Below are positions 31,444 through 44,450 of a stretch of 64,000 nucleotides of DNA, piece after piece (within the stretch, counting starts at the first letter, position 1; each line of letters begins with the position of its first letter). A program made the translations under genes and the position numbers. The notes beneath the pieces were generated by a model that saw only the letters and a list, made by a program, of their open reading frames with translations, made no database searches and was not told the DNA's origin. The stretch spans positions 1 to 64,000 of the forward strand of contig JAPDRN010000031.1 of the NCBI GenBank assembly GCA_030247855.1, given 5' to 3'. The stretch comes from Knufia peltigerae (lineage: Eukaryota; Ascomycota; Eurotiomycetes; Chaetothyriales; Trichomeriaceae).

Positions 31444-34400
31444 TTACCAGAACGAACACCATCCAATGTAATGCTGACACAGATTCTCCACGTTTGTCGC
31501 CTGCAGAATCAGTCGATCAACTTGCTCCGCGACCCCAAGGCCTCCTATGCCTGCCATGGTCGTCTCGGGCGCTGCACCTGCGATGCTCGTAAGGCCTTGC
31601 TTTGCGCCACCGTTTGCACTACCACTGTCACCACTGCCGTTTGCACCCACGCTCGTTGGGACCACGCCTGTAGCATGATTCATCGTGCCGCCATTGAGAT
31701 CCATCAGAGCCTCTAGGCCAAGACCGTTCGCATCCGCCCCGAGCCGTGCTGCCGCTGTGCCGGGGCTTGCAGGCTTGAAGTCGCGACCGGTTAACTTCTC
31801 TTTAACTCTTGCTAGTACTTGCAATGCTCTTGCATTCTGTACCTCCTTGGCCTCTTGTGCAGCGGCGTTGCCCTCCCCGACTTTAGAAGAGTCGAGGATA
31901 CTTCCTCCACCCATTGCGGGGTCGAGGATGCTGCTGCGTCTGTGTCGCCGACCGGGAGGAGCACCAACATGGCTGTGAGCTGCACCGTTCATCGCTGCTG
32001 TAGCAGGATGATGCGCTGTCTCCATTGGGCTGCGATCGTAGTCTCCTGGAGCACCAGGGGCGTCCATGATACTTTGGCGTCGCTCTGACCGGAAATTTGG
32101 TCGAGGCGGTGACTCCCGCGTGTTGAGACGCCAATTGAGAAGTGGGTCGTGAATGAAAGCCTCCAGCACTGCGAGAAGCGATTCTTTGTTCTCGCGAATC
32201 ACACGCATTACGTTCTCGCATGTGATCCTGAAAGAACCTTCAATGTTGCTGACTTCCATAGCAAAGGTGAGCATTCTGGTCAAGCGGAAGGGAACTCGTT
32301 CAGGGTATTTTTCACGATGCATGGCCACTTCGAAACAATCACCAAAATCGATGTGAACGATCTTGCCAGTGATGCGATCAAGCATAAGGTTAGACGGATG
32401 CCGGTCTCCCAGTCCGAGAATGTAGCCGACCATGGACATGACAGCTAGCGAACGGGTATAGTTAGTACGCCGATCGAGCCATGCTTCAGAGCTCTTAGAC
32501 TTAAGCCATAGCACGCGGTACAAGTCCTTCCCAGTCGTATTGTCCATTGCATACCCGAATACTTCGACCTTCTGCATCAACGTAAGGTTATCATAATCCG
32601 GTGCCATCTGCAGCATAATTCTATGCTCGATATTGAGGAGAATGCGACGCGATTCGCGATATTCCTTGACCAAATTATGAAGTGTGTCCGAGTTAGGTAC
32701 CCATCCAAGCAGGCCAGAATTTTGTGAAAGAGGAATTGCCGGGAAACGTTGGATGTTCAAATGACGCTTGAAGCTTTCGGTATCATTGGTCAACAGCGTG
32801 TTGACCAGTCCGAACAGCTGCATCACTCGTTCATCTTGTCGAATATCTTCATGGCCCTTCAACAGGAAAGCGTATGAAACTCCATCGGAACCCTTCACAG
32901 TCATCTTTCGAGGTCGTTGCTTCGAAGGAATGACGGTCAAAACATGGTCGAAGCTGATGATCCTGATTATAGGCTTGCCTGAGCGATAAGTGCCAGGAAC
33001 AGCAAGGTCGAGATCGTGTGCATCCTTAAGGCGCGGCGACACATATTTCAAGTCGAGGCTCATCAGCTGAGGCAATTGGCGAGCAATCTTCCTGAAAACC
33101 GCATAGTACAAATCCCAGGCCTGGTTAAGGTCTCCTATTTCTTTGGACCGGCGGAATGCATTGCAGAATGCTCTGGCTTCAGCGAGATCATGCCCAAATG
33201 CTTGGGCGAAAGATACCTCTCTGAGGGTCTCGGCGCCTCGATCGAGTAATTCGTGTAATGGTGCAAGTGTTGCTAGCATGCCTTCGACATCATGATCACC
33301 AAAATATAGTCGAGAAGCTTCTTCAAGGCCTTCGTGCCAAAGTTCGTGCCACAACACAGCAACACGGATAAGTTCGTGGCTGACAAGGTCAGCTTGCTCA
33401 ACTAGGACTGGACTGTGCACTCTCATGTTGTCCATAATTTGCATTGCGGAATTAGCGCGGCGCTGCACCAAGGACTTCATGGCCACGGTCAAGGGATAGA
33501 CCAATGCTTGTGGGTGAGCTTTTCCAACTTCTGTCAACAGTCGATGGACAGCTGCCCGAACTCTCGCGTTTGGTTGGTTGATTCTTGCAATCAATTGAGG
33601 GATAACTTCAAGCCAGGTGTCGATGCTCACGGATGCGAAGCCTTCAATGATGACGGAGTTGACCTCGCTGTGTCCACCATGTGCGAACCACAACGTCAAC
33701 AGGCGGAGAGTGTCTTGCAGACTACTCGTCTTCGAAAGAGCAATAGATCTAAAGAAGCCTCCAATTGCAGGGACGACATGATTCTGGATGACATGCTCGG
33801 GCAGATTGCGCACCTTGTCCTGGTCTGTATGAGACGCCATCGAAGTCACAACCTCGAAATTTGCCAAAGCATACGCATGCCATGCTTTGTACCAGGTCTC
33901 GTTGTATTGCGTCGCAGCGTGGTACGACGACAGAATATCTCGGACAGCTTCCTGAGCATTCGGACTTGTCCAATCACCTCTGAGCAGGTATGACTGCCAT
34001 TCTCCTTGTCGGAGATAGCACTTGGCCAGGAGTTTCGCACATCTGTCCAATTCATCGTGTTTTCTCCGTTGGGTAAGCGCATCGTGTCCTGCGGTATCAA
34101 TACCGTTCATGCTATTCATCCTCTCATTCTGCATGCCGTTCGCAAGGGACGCATTGGCTTGTTGAAAATCATCAGCAAGTCTCATAGTGAACTCCCGGAG
34201 GAACGAAAGGGCTTGCTTTTGATTGCCAGTTGCCCAGTTGAACTTGAGCCGAGCGTATGCAACAGGAGGCGGTGCCGCGCCAGCGGCAGCGGCAGCATCA
34301 CTAACACCGCCCAGGGAAGCCAACGATCTTTCCGCCAGACCAATCCGATCTGATTTGCGGCAGAGATTTGCAAACTTGATCCAAATTTCTGGATTGTCGG

Positions 34401-37400
34401 TTGGTGTCAAAACCAGAGCCCGGACTTTCAGCATTCGCTGCCAGACCTCCACATTCGATTGACAACCTAACAGCCTCTTGTTCCATAGCAACTTGAGAGA
34501 ATTCTGTTTGTCGAGTTGCCCTTCACTCTGCTTGTAGACGATGATCTCTTCGAGTTCGGCAAGCATCTGCGTCCGAACAACCACGCTGTAGGCGCGGTTA
34601 TAAGACTCCCCAATCGTCGCAGTGATTTCTGAGTTGACACCTTCTCTGGCTCGCACGATGAAGTTGTAAGCTTCGGGAAAGTTGTTGCGCTGGATTGCAA
34701 GAATGGCGCCGAAGAAAGCTCTATCGGGAGAACTTTCCTTCATAACACTAATGTAGTTGTCCATAGAGTCCCACTCGCCTCGGCCCCAAGCTGCCGCTGC
34801 AGCGAGTGCTGACATATTCTTGCGGTTCTCGACGCTTGCATTATTCCAGTGTTCCTGGGCGATCTCTGAAAGCATTTTCCATTCACCCAAAGCATGCAAA
34901 CAGCGCATCTTTCCCATAACGATGTCGAAGTTTTCAGGCTCTATTTTTTCACGCTTCTGGTAAGCAGCCAATGCTTCTTCCCATCGTTGTAGCTTCTCAA
35001 ACCATGCTTCTTTGAGCTCAACTTCGCCAAACACTTGCGCCCGACGCAAAATACCAATAGCAGCGTCAGACTGTTGCAGTTGATTGTTGATGCTGATCAG
35101 AGCCTCGACACTTGAGCTGTTCTGATCTTGTTCAAACTCAAGTTCTTTGTAGTGCAGCGCTTTCGCAAAGGCATGACATTTCGCAGCGAATCGTCCAAGC
35201 GTTCTTATGTCGATCGGCAAAGACTTATCATCATGCTCCATATACTCAGCTAAATTTAGCAACGTTTGCAAGATATCCGGAGGGATGTTGGAAGATGTCA
35301 AGGCTTTTTCGATCGAAGCAATGAGTTCTTCCTGATACTGGTCGTAGAGCTCGGTCCAGCAGGAGGCAAACGCCGAGTTGAATAAGTCTTTGGCCAAGGG
35401 TTGAAAGACGGTAGCCAAACTCGCACAAGCTCGCAAGGCGTGAGATGGAGACTCTTTCAGTAGTTCGACACTAAATCTTCTCATCCATTCTTGCCAGTCT
35501 TCCTTGGTCGACTTTTGAGAAACATCCCAGGCACTCTTCAAGTGCTGTTGATTCACCGGAAGTCTCATGGAAGTTATATTAGAATAGGTTGTGTCTTCAG
35601 CTGCTAGACCGTACTGCTCATCCGGATAGAAGTCCACCGGCAATGGCTTTCCAGTCTTCAAGTTCTCGACCAGCTTCTGAAATCGTTCGGAATTGATCTG
35701 CCCAGTTTTCGTAGCCCGCTCTACCAAAGGGAGATAGTGACTAAAATCCTGACCAAGATGATATATTAACGCACAGACACAGTCCAGTGCCGCAGCTTTC
35801 AATGAGCGCTCCGAGGAGTTTGTGACAGCCTTCTCTGGTGAGGACAGAATCTTTGCAAGTGGGTGAATCATGAGCGAAGCAAAGTCGGTAACATTGACCG
35901 TTCGGGATAATTTGCCTAGGGTGTCGATTGCTGCTCGTCTGGCATTAGGGGGGGCTGCTGGGTTTTCGAAGATACCAACAATTGCCGGCGTGATCATGTG
36001 CATATACTCCTCCCCGCTGGAGCCAAATACCAGGAAAGTATGTAGGATGCGCATCGAAGCCTCTCTTCGCAGGTCGGAGTCATTCTCAATAACCGCAAGC
36101 ATAAGGGGTAATAAACCAGCAAGATATCTCCTGAATTCGCCCTCAAGAGACTTTGAGATGGCCTCAATCAATGACAAAATCGTCGACTGTACTTGCCGCG
36201 ACACATTCCAATACTCTCTGATGACGACGATGATTTCTGGCAGGAATGCTCGGATATGCTGACGAACAATATTGACCAGAACAGCAAGTTGATTGAAGTA
36301 TGACTCTAAGCGGGTTGGGTGCGAACTCCGAATCACTGCTAGGAAACCGGGGACAATCTGACCCAGGAAAGGCACACACTTCATGCCTATCGTCTTGAAG
36401 ATGGTCACAACGGCATCGATCACGGCGCTGTGATATTGAGCCAGGGTGTGATCTGCTAAGATTGTCTGCATCAAGGTGTTGATGACGACTGTTGGATAAT
36501 ATTCCTCATTCGACGGTGTAAGTCCTGACATTATCAGGGCAACGTCGGAGACGGGAGGTACTTCGGATTGGTTCTGTTTTTGAGTCACCGTATCGGCGAG
36601 TTGCTGGTACTTATAAGGATCGAGAGCTCCAAGAACACCGACTAGCTTAATGGCATCCGTTCTGAGCTCGCCATGAGCTTCGGTCTTGATCAGGTTGATC
36701 AAGATTCCAAGCAATTCGGGATATTCAGTATATGGGTCAATCACATACTGGGAATTGACCGCAAGGGAGCTCAAAGTCTTCATGGCCGCGTCGCGCTTTT
36801 CGTGTGATCCGAGATCTTGTAAAGCATCAATGATGATAGGCATGAGTTCGGGGATATGCTGTGCCATCTCTTCTCCGCCAACTGATGTCAGATCACCAAG
36901 GGCCTTGATGGTAGTTGACGCGACTCCCGGGTTTAGATCAGTGGCCTTGGGGAGGAGAGCGGAAACCATCGCTTCCACGTATGTCTTGACCAAAGAAGTG
37001 GCATTAGAGACGAACAGGCTAATCAAACGGGCACTCTCTTCCTTCTGCTTTGCTGTATTGGAATACCCAAGCCCGGTAAGTAAGCTGACCAGTAACTTCC
37101 GGAGAGGTGGAAAGACGTATGCAGGGTTTACCGTTGTCAGTCGTCCGATGATCTCAATGGCAGCTTCACGGACGCCAAAGACTTCGTCATTAACAGCCAA
37201 GAAAAGACATCGGATATTTTCAGGCCTCGCAAGATGCTTGTCAAACTTCCTGTCCAGCGCCTGAAGCACTGTCATTCTGATTTCAGGGTCCGGATCGCCA
37301 ACAGCCACAGTCAACAGCTTGTCCACGACTTCACCCACCACCTGAATCGCATTGTTACTGGTCTGGTGCAGGATGGGGTCTTGCATGAATAGCTGGCAGC

Positions 37401-39005
37401 ACGTCAATGCCGCTGCTCGTCGAATGTCTGGATTGTCGTTCGTGGCGTAACGAAGGGTGACATCGCGTACGAATTCGTTCAAGATATGACCCGAGAAATC
37501 GAACTTCCCGAGCGTTTCAAGGGCCAATGTGATCTCATGGTCCTTGAGCTCTGCGGGAAATCCTCCATAATCTTTTGCAAAAGAAGGAAGTGGTGGAACT
37601 GTGTTTGGAGGACAACCTAAAGGTCTGTACGGAGAACGAACCAAGATAAGACTGAGCAAGTCAAGCAGCTTGTCTTGTATGGTGGTCCGAATTGGTGGTA
37701 TGTTATGTGCCATATCTTCGAGAGCTTTCTCCATGGGCTCGGTGAGGCCGCATGCAAAGATTGGATCCAGGAGTGCCTCCATGTACTTGCTAAGTGTCTG
37801 ACCAACTGCGCCAGCAAGCATGCTGATACAGTTGAACATCGGGCCTTCGTCTACTGCAGCCCGATTTTTCGTCTTCGCGCTCAATGACTCCCGGATGTAT
37901 AGGATGATACCGTCAAGGTATTGCGCAATGGCACTGCCTACAGCCTTAGCTATCTGCCCTATGGCAATAAAGGCCTGGTTTCTCTCCTTTTCGCGCTTGA
38001 GCTGAGCTTGCAGGTAGATCATAAATTTGTGCAAGTAGTTGTTGATGAAATCGAGGGGGGCGTATTCGGCCAGAACAGGGATCATCTGTACCACCTGCGT
38101 TCTGATCCTAGCGTCCCGATGGTCTTTGAGTCTTAGCACGATTTCACAGGCATTCCTGTAGAAGTCGTGCATGAACATGTTGCCCTGCTGCAAGAGCTCC
38201 ATCAAAATGAGTAGTGAGCCAAGTGTCTCGTCAACGGTCGATGTTGGTCGGAAGCCTTCCAGCGCCTTTTGATATATTTTGGCAAACCAATGTGTCTGGA
38301 ATTGTGCATCTCTTGCTACCATTACCCCGAAGCAGGCACTAACGGATTGAGCAGCTGTTCTTCGTATCAGGTCCTTAGGATCTCGTAGGGCGTTCCAGAT
38401 CAAGTCGAAGATCTGCGGTATGAAGCCATAGACAAGCGTCGGAGAGTTGCTTGCCATTTCGCGGATTAGGAAAACTGCAGCCAACTTGCGACTCTCCTGC
38501 TTGATCTCTGGCTGAAGCCATTCAAAAGCAGATGTCATCTCAGCCTCAACAAGCTCGGCGGTATACGCCCCTCCTGGCCGAGCCAGGTGACCCAAGGCTC
38601 GGCTGGCCGCATCCAAAACAGTGTAGTCATTGCTCTTCAAAGCTGCCCGCAGATAATTCGAATATTTTGAAGCCTTTTGCGCGGCATCGATCGCTTCACA
38701 ATCTATCAACCGATCTAGGGCGAGGATACCGCCAACTTTGTCGCTGGGATCTGGGGCTTGGACAATTAGGTTGCTAAGTCGGTTTGTGACCCTGTCGTAG
38801 AAAGCGCCGAACCGTTCTGGAGACCATTCTAACAAGGAATTAGCATCATGTCTGTCTGATCAAAGACCAAAGACATACCTCTTGACAGCAGTGTGATGAG
38901 CTCTCGTAACTCAGATGCTGCCTTGTTCTTTACTTCATCGTTCTTGCTGCGCAACTCAATGAAGATGCGCTCGCTTGGGTCTGGACCCGGACCTTGCGAC
39001 GCCAT
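31444..39005 (-). CDS. TOR: Target of rapamycin (TOR) serine/threonine kinase
   Basis: Two exons, 39005-38879 and 38828-31444, giving 2503 aa. The 50-nt intron (GTATGT to TTAG) splits codon 43. This is the PIK-like kinase at the core of TORC1/TORC2 that couples nutrients to growth. In order: HEAT repeats (about 40-1250), FAT domain (about 1300-1850), FRB domain (about 1867-1965, with LEEASRLYFG including S1881 and W1947 in AWDLYY, so rapamycin-FKBP12 sensitivity is expected), kinase domain with GLGDRHPSN (2181-2189) and HIDFGD (2201-2206), and FATC ending in YIGWCSFW. Between KLTGRDF and FATC sits a Gly/Ala/Asn-rich insert of about 80 residues, where human mTOR has about 10. Length and motifs indicate a complete gene. 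Only one TOR gene is in the window, as usual for filamentous ascomycetes. Confidence 0.97.
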
Positions 39006-40232
39006 GTCGCACCACCATGGTCCTCACAGAGAGTCCACGGAGTTTAAGGCGGAAGATGATAGTTCAAGGTCCTGAGGCTGTTGGGATAAGACAAAACAGA
39101 GTTGTTGGAGACTCTTGCAAGCCAACTTTCTAGGTGGAGTTAGTTCACTTGCAAGAGGCCGGTCGCAGCCAAAATCACTAGTGGTTTGCTGTGAATGCCT
39201 TCCAATCGTGCCGCTTTTATAGTCTACAGCACAAATACAACCATCACCAAACTTCCTCATTGCATTCTGTTAACCTTTCCTCAACATTTCGCACCGACAG
39301 CGCCTATGCATCCTGGACCTGGACCATCTGGACTTAGAAAGTCATAACTACTTAGCCTTAGATCGTATCCAAAGCACCAAAGTACTAGTTATATTCCTGA
39401 CGACCAAACGCCCCATGTTCCTGTTTACTGGTGCTATCAAGTCTAGTTTCCATGATAAAGCTATCACAGGTTGTACAGTAAATAGCACTTGAAGGACTTC
39501 AGCTTGTCCGGCTTTGGCTTCAGCATCTTCAGGCAGCTGAATTACGAAATCTGCCACAACCATGCTGGCGTGACCTTCGACGCTGTAATGACACAAAACT
39601 CCTCTCTGCAGTGGTGCGTTAAGCAACAAGGCAATGAGAAAAATGGTCAGATGAAAGAAACCTCCACACGAGACGTGGTGTGGCCGATGTAGCCACAACC
39701 GACGCCGAGAGTGAGAGGTATCCTGTCTCTGAGGTTGACTAGAACTTTGGTTAATGCGATGCGCGCAAGCATACACGCTATGCTGCAGGCAGATCAGGGA
39801 GGGACGCCACTAGCTCAACATAGCCGGTGTGCGCGAGGACCGAAAGAGTTGTGGTTGTAAATACTTTACCATGGTTGGGTTCTCGGGCAATGGGACGACG
39901 ATCAGGTCACTGGGATCTCATTCTTTTGAAAGCCGGCAAATACTTTGTGTTGCTGCAGTTGCCATCCTAAATGCTAATTAGTGGTTTCAAGGGTCAATTG
40001 CTGCCGTGGTTGCTGGAGACGTGTGAGTCGATGGTTTGAAAGGACTGGGAATATGATTTAATTGAGCAGGTTTGGCTTCAAGGACCATGTGAACAATGAG
40101 GATGTGAACACGCTCCTGATGGCCACATGTCGTCTTCTCAGCAGAATGAATCTGCACTTCGCTGGTAATCTCGACATAAGCCACACACGTGTATGTAATG
40201 ATGAAGAGGACGTCTACCCCAGGTCCCCCCAC
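39006..40232. other. TOR promoter and intergenic region
   Basis: A minus-strand frame 39348-39776, upstream of TOR and on the same strand, has a partly protein-like composition but no family match. It could be leader sequence or chance. No other gene is supported. Confidence 0.45.
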
Positions 40233-42715
40233 TCATTTCTTCTTACTGTTCAATGCGAGTTCGCGAGTTGCGAGGTCCTTATGCATCGCATCTTTGGACC
40301 CATAACCCCCGAGGGTCATGGCCTGTAATATTGACAAAGCGCGGCCAACCGACGAGGCCAGTTCAGGCCGCAATCGCTTGAAGCGCAAGGCTCGCCTCTC
40401 ATTCTTTGGTGGTTTCGACTCATCTTTTCCTGCCTCGTCGTTGGAAACGTTTTCTTTGTTACGGATCGAGGTGCCCTGCTGATTAGTCGAGTTCGATTCT
40501 TGATTCTTCGCCTGAGAGACGTTAATCCAGTGAAAAGAGGTTGAAGGTACCGTCAGCGTACCGATTGAGTCTCTCGCTGAGGCTTCTGCGGGTGGTGGTG
40601 ATTTGTTACGGCCGATGAGGATGCAAGCGTGCTTGGCTTGGCAGTTATTGCTTTGGATGGGTGCGACATCGATGTACTCGGTGGTGGAAGAAGCTTGAGA
40701 CTCAAGTCATAAAGTAACTTTCTCTGTGATTCATACAAAGAAAAATTGCCTCCTACCAGACATTCCAGAAAGCTGATAGTGGAATTGTGTGGAAACTGCT
40801 CCTCGTACATATCTAGTCGTTCGACGAGGGCTTGATACGCGGACGAGAAGCTTCTGCCAATCTCATTGATCTGGCTCGTCCCGCCAGAAATATTGTTATC
40901 TGGGCGGTTGGGGTCGATGATAGTGAGTCGAGAGTCACCCTTATCTTTCTTAAGCAGGTGAGGCATGTAGGTGCTCTGTCGAACAATGTTAGTAAAATCG
41001 AAGAAAAGGCGGGCTAAATACCTTGTCCAAATATGCAGGCGGCTCCATTCTGATGGCAATCTCACGTCTGTTGAAGACATTCCCGTAGAGATTGAAGAAT
41101 TCCAGTAGCACTTCGCCTAGATTCAAGGGCTCTGTTGTGACGGGGAGATGCTGAAGGAGACTCGTAACCAGGCATATGGTGGAGAAACCACCCAGTCCAC
41201 CAGTGGACACATCGTTGAGCCCACGCATCATCAAGTATTGTTTGACGATAGACACAATTATAGGCATTGCTGGATAGGCACTCTTCCACCGATGAAATGT
41301 CTCGATCGCGGCGATACCAGTATCGTTATCGAAGGAGAGATCAATTTTTAATCCGCTGATTTTATCCACGAACTTCAGAAGTGGTACCTTCGCATGGGCA
41401 ATGGCCAGGATACTTCCATGCTTGGCAATCCGCTGAGTCCTCAAAAAGTCGTGGAATCGTCGCACAAGTGGACGAGCTGCCTCTCGACTTGGAAGTGATC
41501 CTGGCCTCATTCTGGATGTGATATACACAATATCCATGTCACCCGTGGGCAGGTAGAGGCCGGCGGCATATGACCCGAAAGCATAAAGGTCGCCACTAGG
41601 CCCACATCGCCGAAATTCTTGACGCAGACGTTGAAAAACTTCTTCACGAACTGCCTGTTCATACTCCTTTGGTCTGACCCAGTCGTAGAAGTCAATGATT
41701 TCTTTGTGAAGGCTGAGAATGTTAGCGCCGAGCTTGAAGGTCAGGGTAGCGTAACTTACGCAACTCCGGCAAGGTCTACCGAGCTTTCTGTCGTTTTCCA
41801 AGGTGAGGACGATGTGCCTGCGGGCTTAGACCACTCTTCTCGGACAAGCCGATCGCCATAGTACAGTCTAGTCGTATGAAGTTTGGTAGTATGCGTGCCT
41901 TTGGCATCCCCTCTTTTTCTCTTTCCCAGGATACCATCTTCGGCACCATTTGGTGGTTGGATCGGCACGGTGGAGGGCTGGGTTGGCACGTTAGGTTGCG
42001 GAAACATGATACCCATAGCAGGTATCGCTGTTGGAAGGCTTTCGGGGACGGTGGGCTCTGTATCGTTCATGTCGAATGAAATAAAGTCTGCTTGATCAGA
42101 AGCAGCTTCGGCACGCAGGTTAGCATCGATTCGCGCTTTGCGTATGAGTTTGACGACATCCGTCCGCTTGGCCGCTGCTTCACTCGGAGGCGGTAAAGCA
42201 GTGTAAGGATCAGGATTTGACCATCTAGGGTTTGCAGACTCCGGGGTTGGATCGTCTCCCTGAAGACGCGCTCGCTTTGTAGATCGTGACGGCTCGTCAT
42301 TATCGGAAACGGCCATGGCCTCCTCTTCGCTGTCAGTAAGCTCTTCGACATTGCGGAACTTGAGATCTGCATTTGGATCGATCAGAGAGGAGTCCTCCTG
42401 GCGGTGTTCGAGTCGCAGGAGTGGCCTCTCCGCCACTTTTGGACGTTGAAAGTAGTGGCCCCTGCCAGGTGGATCTCGTCTGTGTTGCTCTCTTTGTCTG
42501 GGTCGATAGGGCTCCCTACGTCGAGATTCTTCGTCCCGAGATCCTCGAAAATAGTACATTCCGTTGGATTCATCCTCGCGTGGTGGGGGTCTGAAAGGTT
42601 CATCACGCCGCGGAGGACGATAGGAATCTCCAGAACCATAAGAATATGGATCTGGTCGATCTGGTCCTGGCCGCGTGCGATATTCACCGCTGCCACGAGG
42701 ACGATATGAATCCAT
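40233..42715 (-). CDS. Non-canonical poly(A) polymerase, Trf4/Cid14 type
   Basis: Four exons, 42715-41760, 41712-41022, 40975-40562 and 40511-40233, giving 779 aa. All introns are 46-50 nt with GTAAGT, GTATTT and GTACGC donors. Trf4-type nucleotidyltransferases tail aberrant nuclear RNAs in the TRAMP complex for exosome decay. Residues 1-318 are disordered and Arg/Tyr/Pro/Asp-rich. The core starts at LHKEIIDFYDWVRP (320), has G365-S366 and the catalytic D377-x-D379 in the LPTGDMD block, a third Asp in LKIDLSF, and a PAP-associated domain with SFLECLVGGNFSLYESQ in exon 3. Exon 4 adds 92 residues with RALRFKRLRPEL and LGGYGSKDAMHKDLATRE. Without that splice the frame stops three codons past exon 3 (VR then TGA). 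The start is the first in-frame ATG. Confidence 0.88.
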
Positions 42716-43331
42716 CGTCAGGTGGTAGCATGCAACCGAGATAATTGAAAAGGGTGTGACGGTTATGTGAGGTAGAAGCCGTGAGAATGCGACTGCCAAA
42801 TTTTTGACTCGGACTTTCTTTGTTTCGGGTGTTCTTCCTAACCCTATAGGGCATAGATATACGCCAAGCCTCAGATAAGATAAGATCGCCGTTTAAGCAG
42901 GTACGAGTACATGTGCCAGGCCGAGTGAGGGCACATCGCTTTCAAGGCTCTTCTCAAATCCCTACGACTTCAGAGGCCTTCAAAACGCGACAGTCTCGGA
43001 CGGTCATGGTTGAGCAGACAAGGCAGTCCCTCTTGTCTAGGTACCGAAGTCACCCCTGTCTCATTAAAGGAGAGCTACGGGCGCTTATGTTGCAGAGAAC
43101 GCCCTAAATGTGCCATGGTCCTCACTTTGCTTCTTTTCAGACTACGAGTAATATACCTATGTTTGACATCTCTCGCGCAATTGAAAGGGGGAAAATGTCG
43201 CCTCTTGCTCTCTACAACTCGAGTAGACTATTTCCTCTAGGCACAGTATTCGCACCGTGTTATGTACGGCAGGAGATCATGATTTTTGCTCACTGTCAAC
43301 CTCATCGATGCTTCTTTGATTCTAGCTTCCT
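42716..43331. other. Intergenic between two minus-strand genes
   Basis: Promoter of the Trf4-type gene and 3' flank of the GFA gene. No coding content is recognised. Confidence 0.5.
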
Positions 43332-44450
43332 TTACTTCAGGCCACTTTCCAGCAGTCCTTGTTCCAAAGCTTCGATAAGTTCTTTATCAAGAGCATCTTC
43401 TCTGAAGCTGACTCTCCCCGTCCACCATTCCAGCAGACTCTCTGCCCTTGATCCTTCCCAAGCTTGTAAAAGTCCGACGCTGACATCAATCAGCTCGGGC
43501 CTTTCTTTACAATGCCAGAACACAGTCGCACCGCATACACCACAAAACTCGCGGAAGCAATCCTTGGAGCTCTCGATCTGCTTCAGGGAGCCCATATCAT
43601 AACTTATCGGTTCATTGTTCGCTTGCAAGACATTAGCTTTGGGCACGAAAGCCCAGCATTGAATAGGTGATCCAGCACCGAGGCGGCATGACCTGCAAGC
43701 ACAAGTGCCTGCCAGGTATTTAGATCCGCTTGCCCGAAGCCACCACTTCTCATCGTGTGGATTCTGCGAGCTGGTCAGATGATAAGGGGCTAAGAGATCC
43801 GGGAATGGTGACGAGAATCGGCTCGAAAGAGAATTGGGACGGGTGATGCGAAACTTGACTCCTCCACACTGGCAGGTGCCGTTGATCTTATCTGTCTGAT
43901 TTGATACAGAGTCTGTTGGTCTCACAGTGGTGGCGGCCTTTTGAGAGTTATCTGCGTTGTGTGCGTCGAAGTGAGGAGCAAATGGCCTTGCAACCAATGG
44001 TCCGTCGGGTCCTTGGTCAAACAGAGGCACTGAGTGGCCGTGGAAGTTAGCTAGGGCGACCGCCAGACCGCCATCCCTAGTATCGCCTACAAACTCGTGC
44101 TGCACGATCTTTTCCAGGCTAAAGCGCGAAACTTGCTCAAGACCCACCACCCGGTCGACCACTCCAGAACAGACAGACCAAATGTCGTCTTTGGCAACAT
44201 GTAAAACCATATGGGAGCCACACGATGGACAGAAGAAACGGCTCAATTTGTCAGAGGACTTGTATTCGGTCAAGCCATCGACAACGGAAGGTCGTGAATG
44301 AATGGGAAGACCGGAGAAGTACAGCACCCCAGTGCTGCGACGACACTTGTCACATGAACATGGAGAAACGCTAACAGGGAGGTGCGCGTCCAGCTGCAGG
44401 GTCTCTGTGTTCCTCCCACACAAGCAAGTGATGTGTACGGTGGTGCTCAT
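43332..44450 (-). CDS. Double GFA (glutathione-dependent formaldehyde-activating-like) zinc protein
   Basis: Single exon, 372 aa, ATG at 44450. Two GFA/CENP-V-type domains are visible. The first has CLCG (10-13), CSCDKCRRSTG near 32-42 and FFCPSCGSHM near 73-82. The second has GTCQCGGVKF near 190, CACRSCRLGAGSP near 250 and EFCGVCGATVFW near 303. The Cys ligands that bind two zincs per domain appear complete in both. The family includes glutathione-formaldehyde adduct enzymes, but fungi have many paralogues of unknown substrate, so only fold and zinc binding are safe. The middle (about 150-180) is low complexity. It is probably cytosolic. Confidence 0.88.
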   Translation of the reverse strand: MSTTVHITCLCGRNTETLQLDAHLPVSVSPCSCDKCRRSTGVLYFSGLPIHSRPSVVDGLTEYKSSDKLSRFFCPSCGSHMVLHVAKDDIWSVCSGVVDRVVGLEQVSRFSLEKIVQHEFVGDTRDGGLAVALANFHGHSVPLFDQGPDGPLVARPFAPHFDAHNADNSQKAATTVRPTDSVSNQTDKINGTCQCGGVKFRITRPNSLSSRFSSPFPDLLAPYHLTSSQNPHDEKWWLRASGSKYLAGTCACRSCRLGAGSPIQCWAFVPKANVLQANNEPISYDMGSLKQIESSKDCFREFCGVCGATVFWHCKERPELIDVSVGLLQAWEGSRAESLLEWWTGRVSFREDALDKELIEALEQGLLESGLK

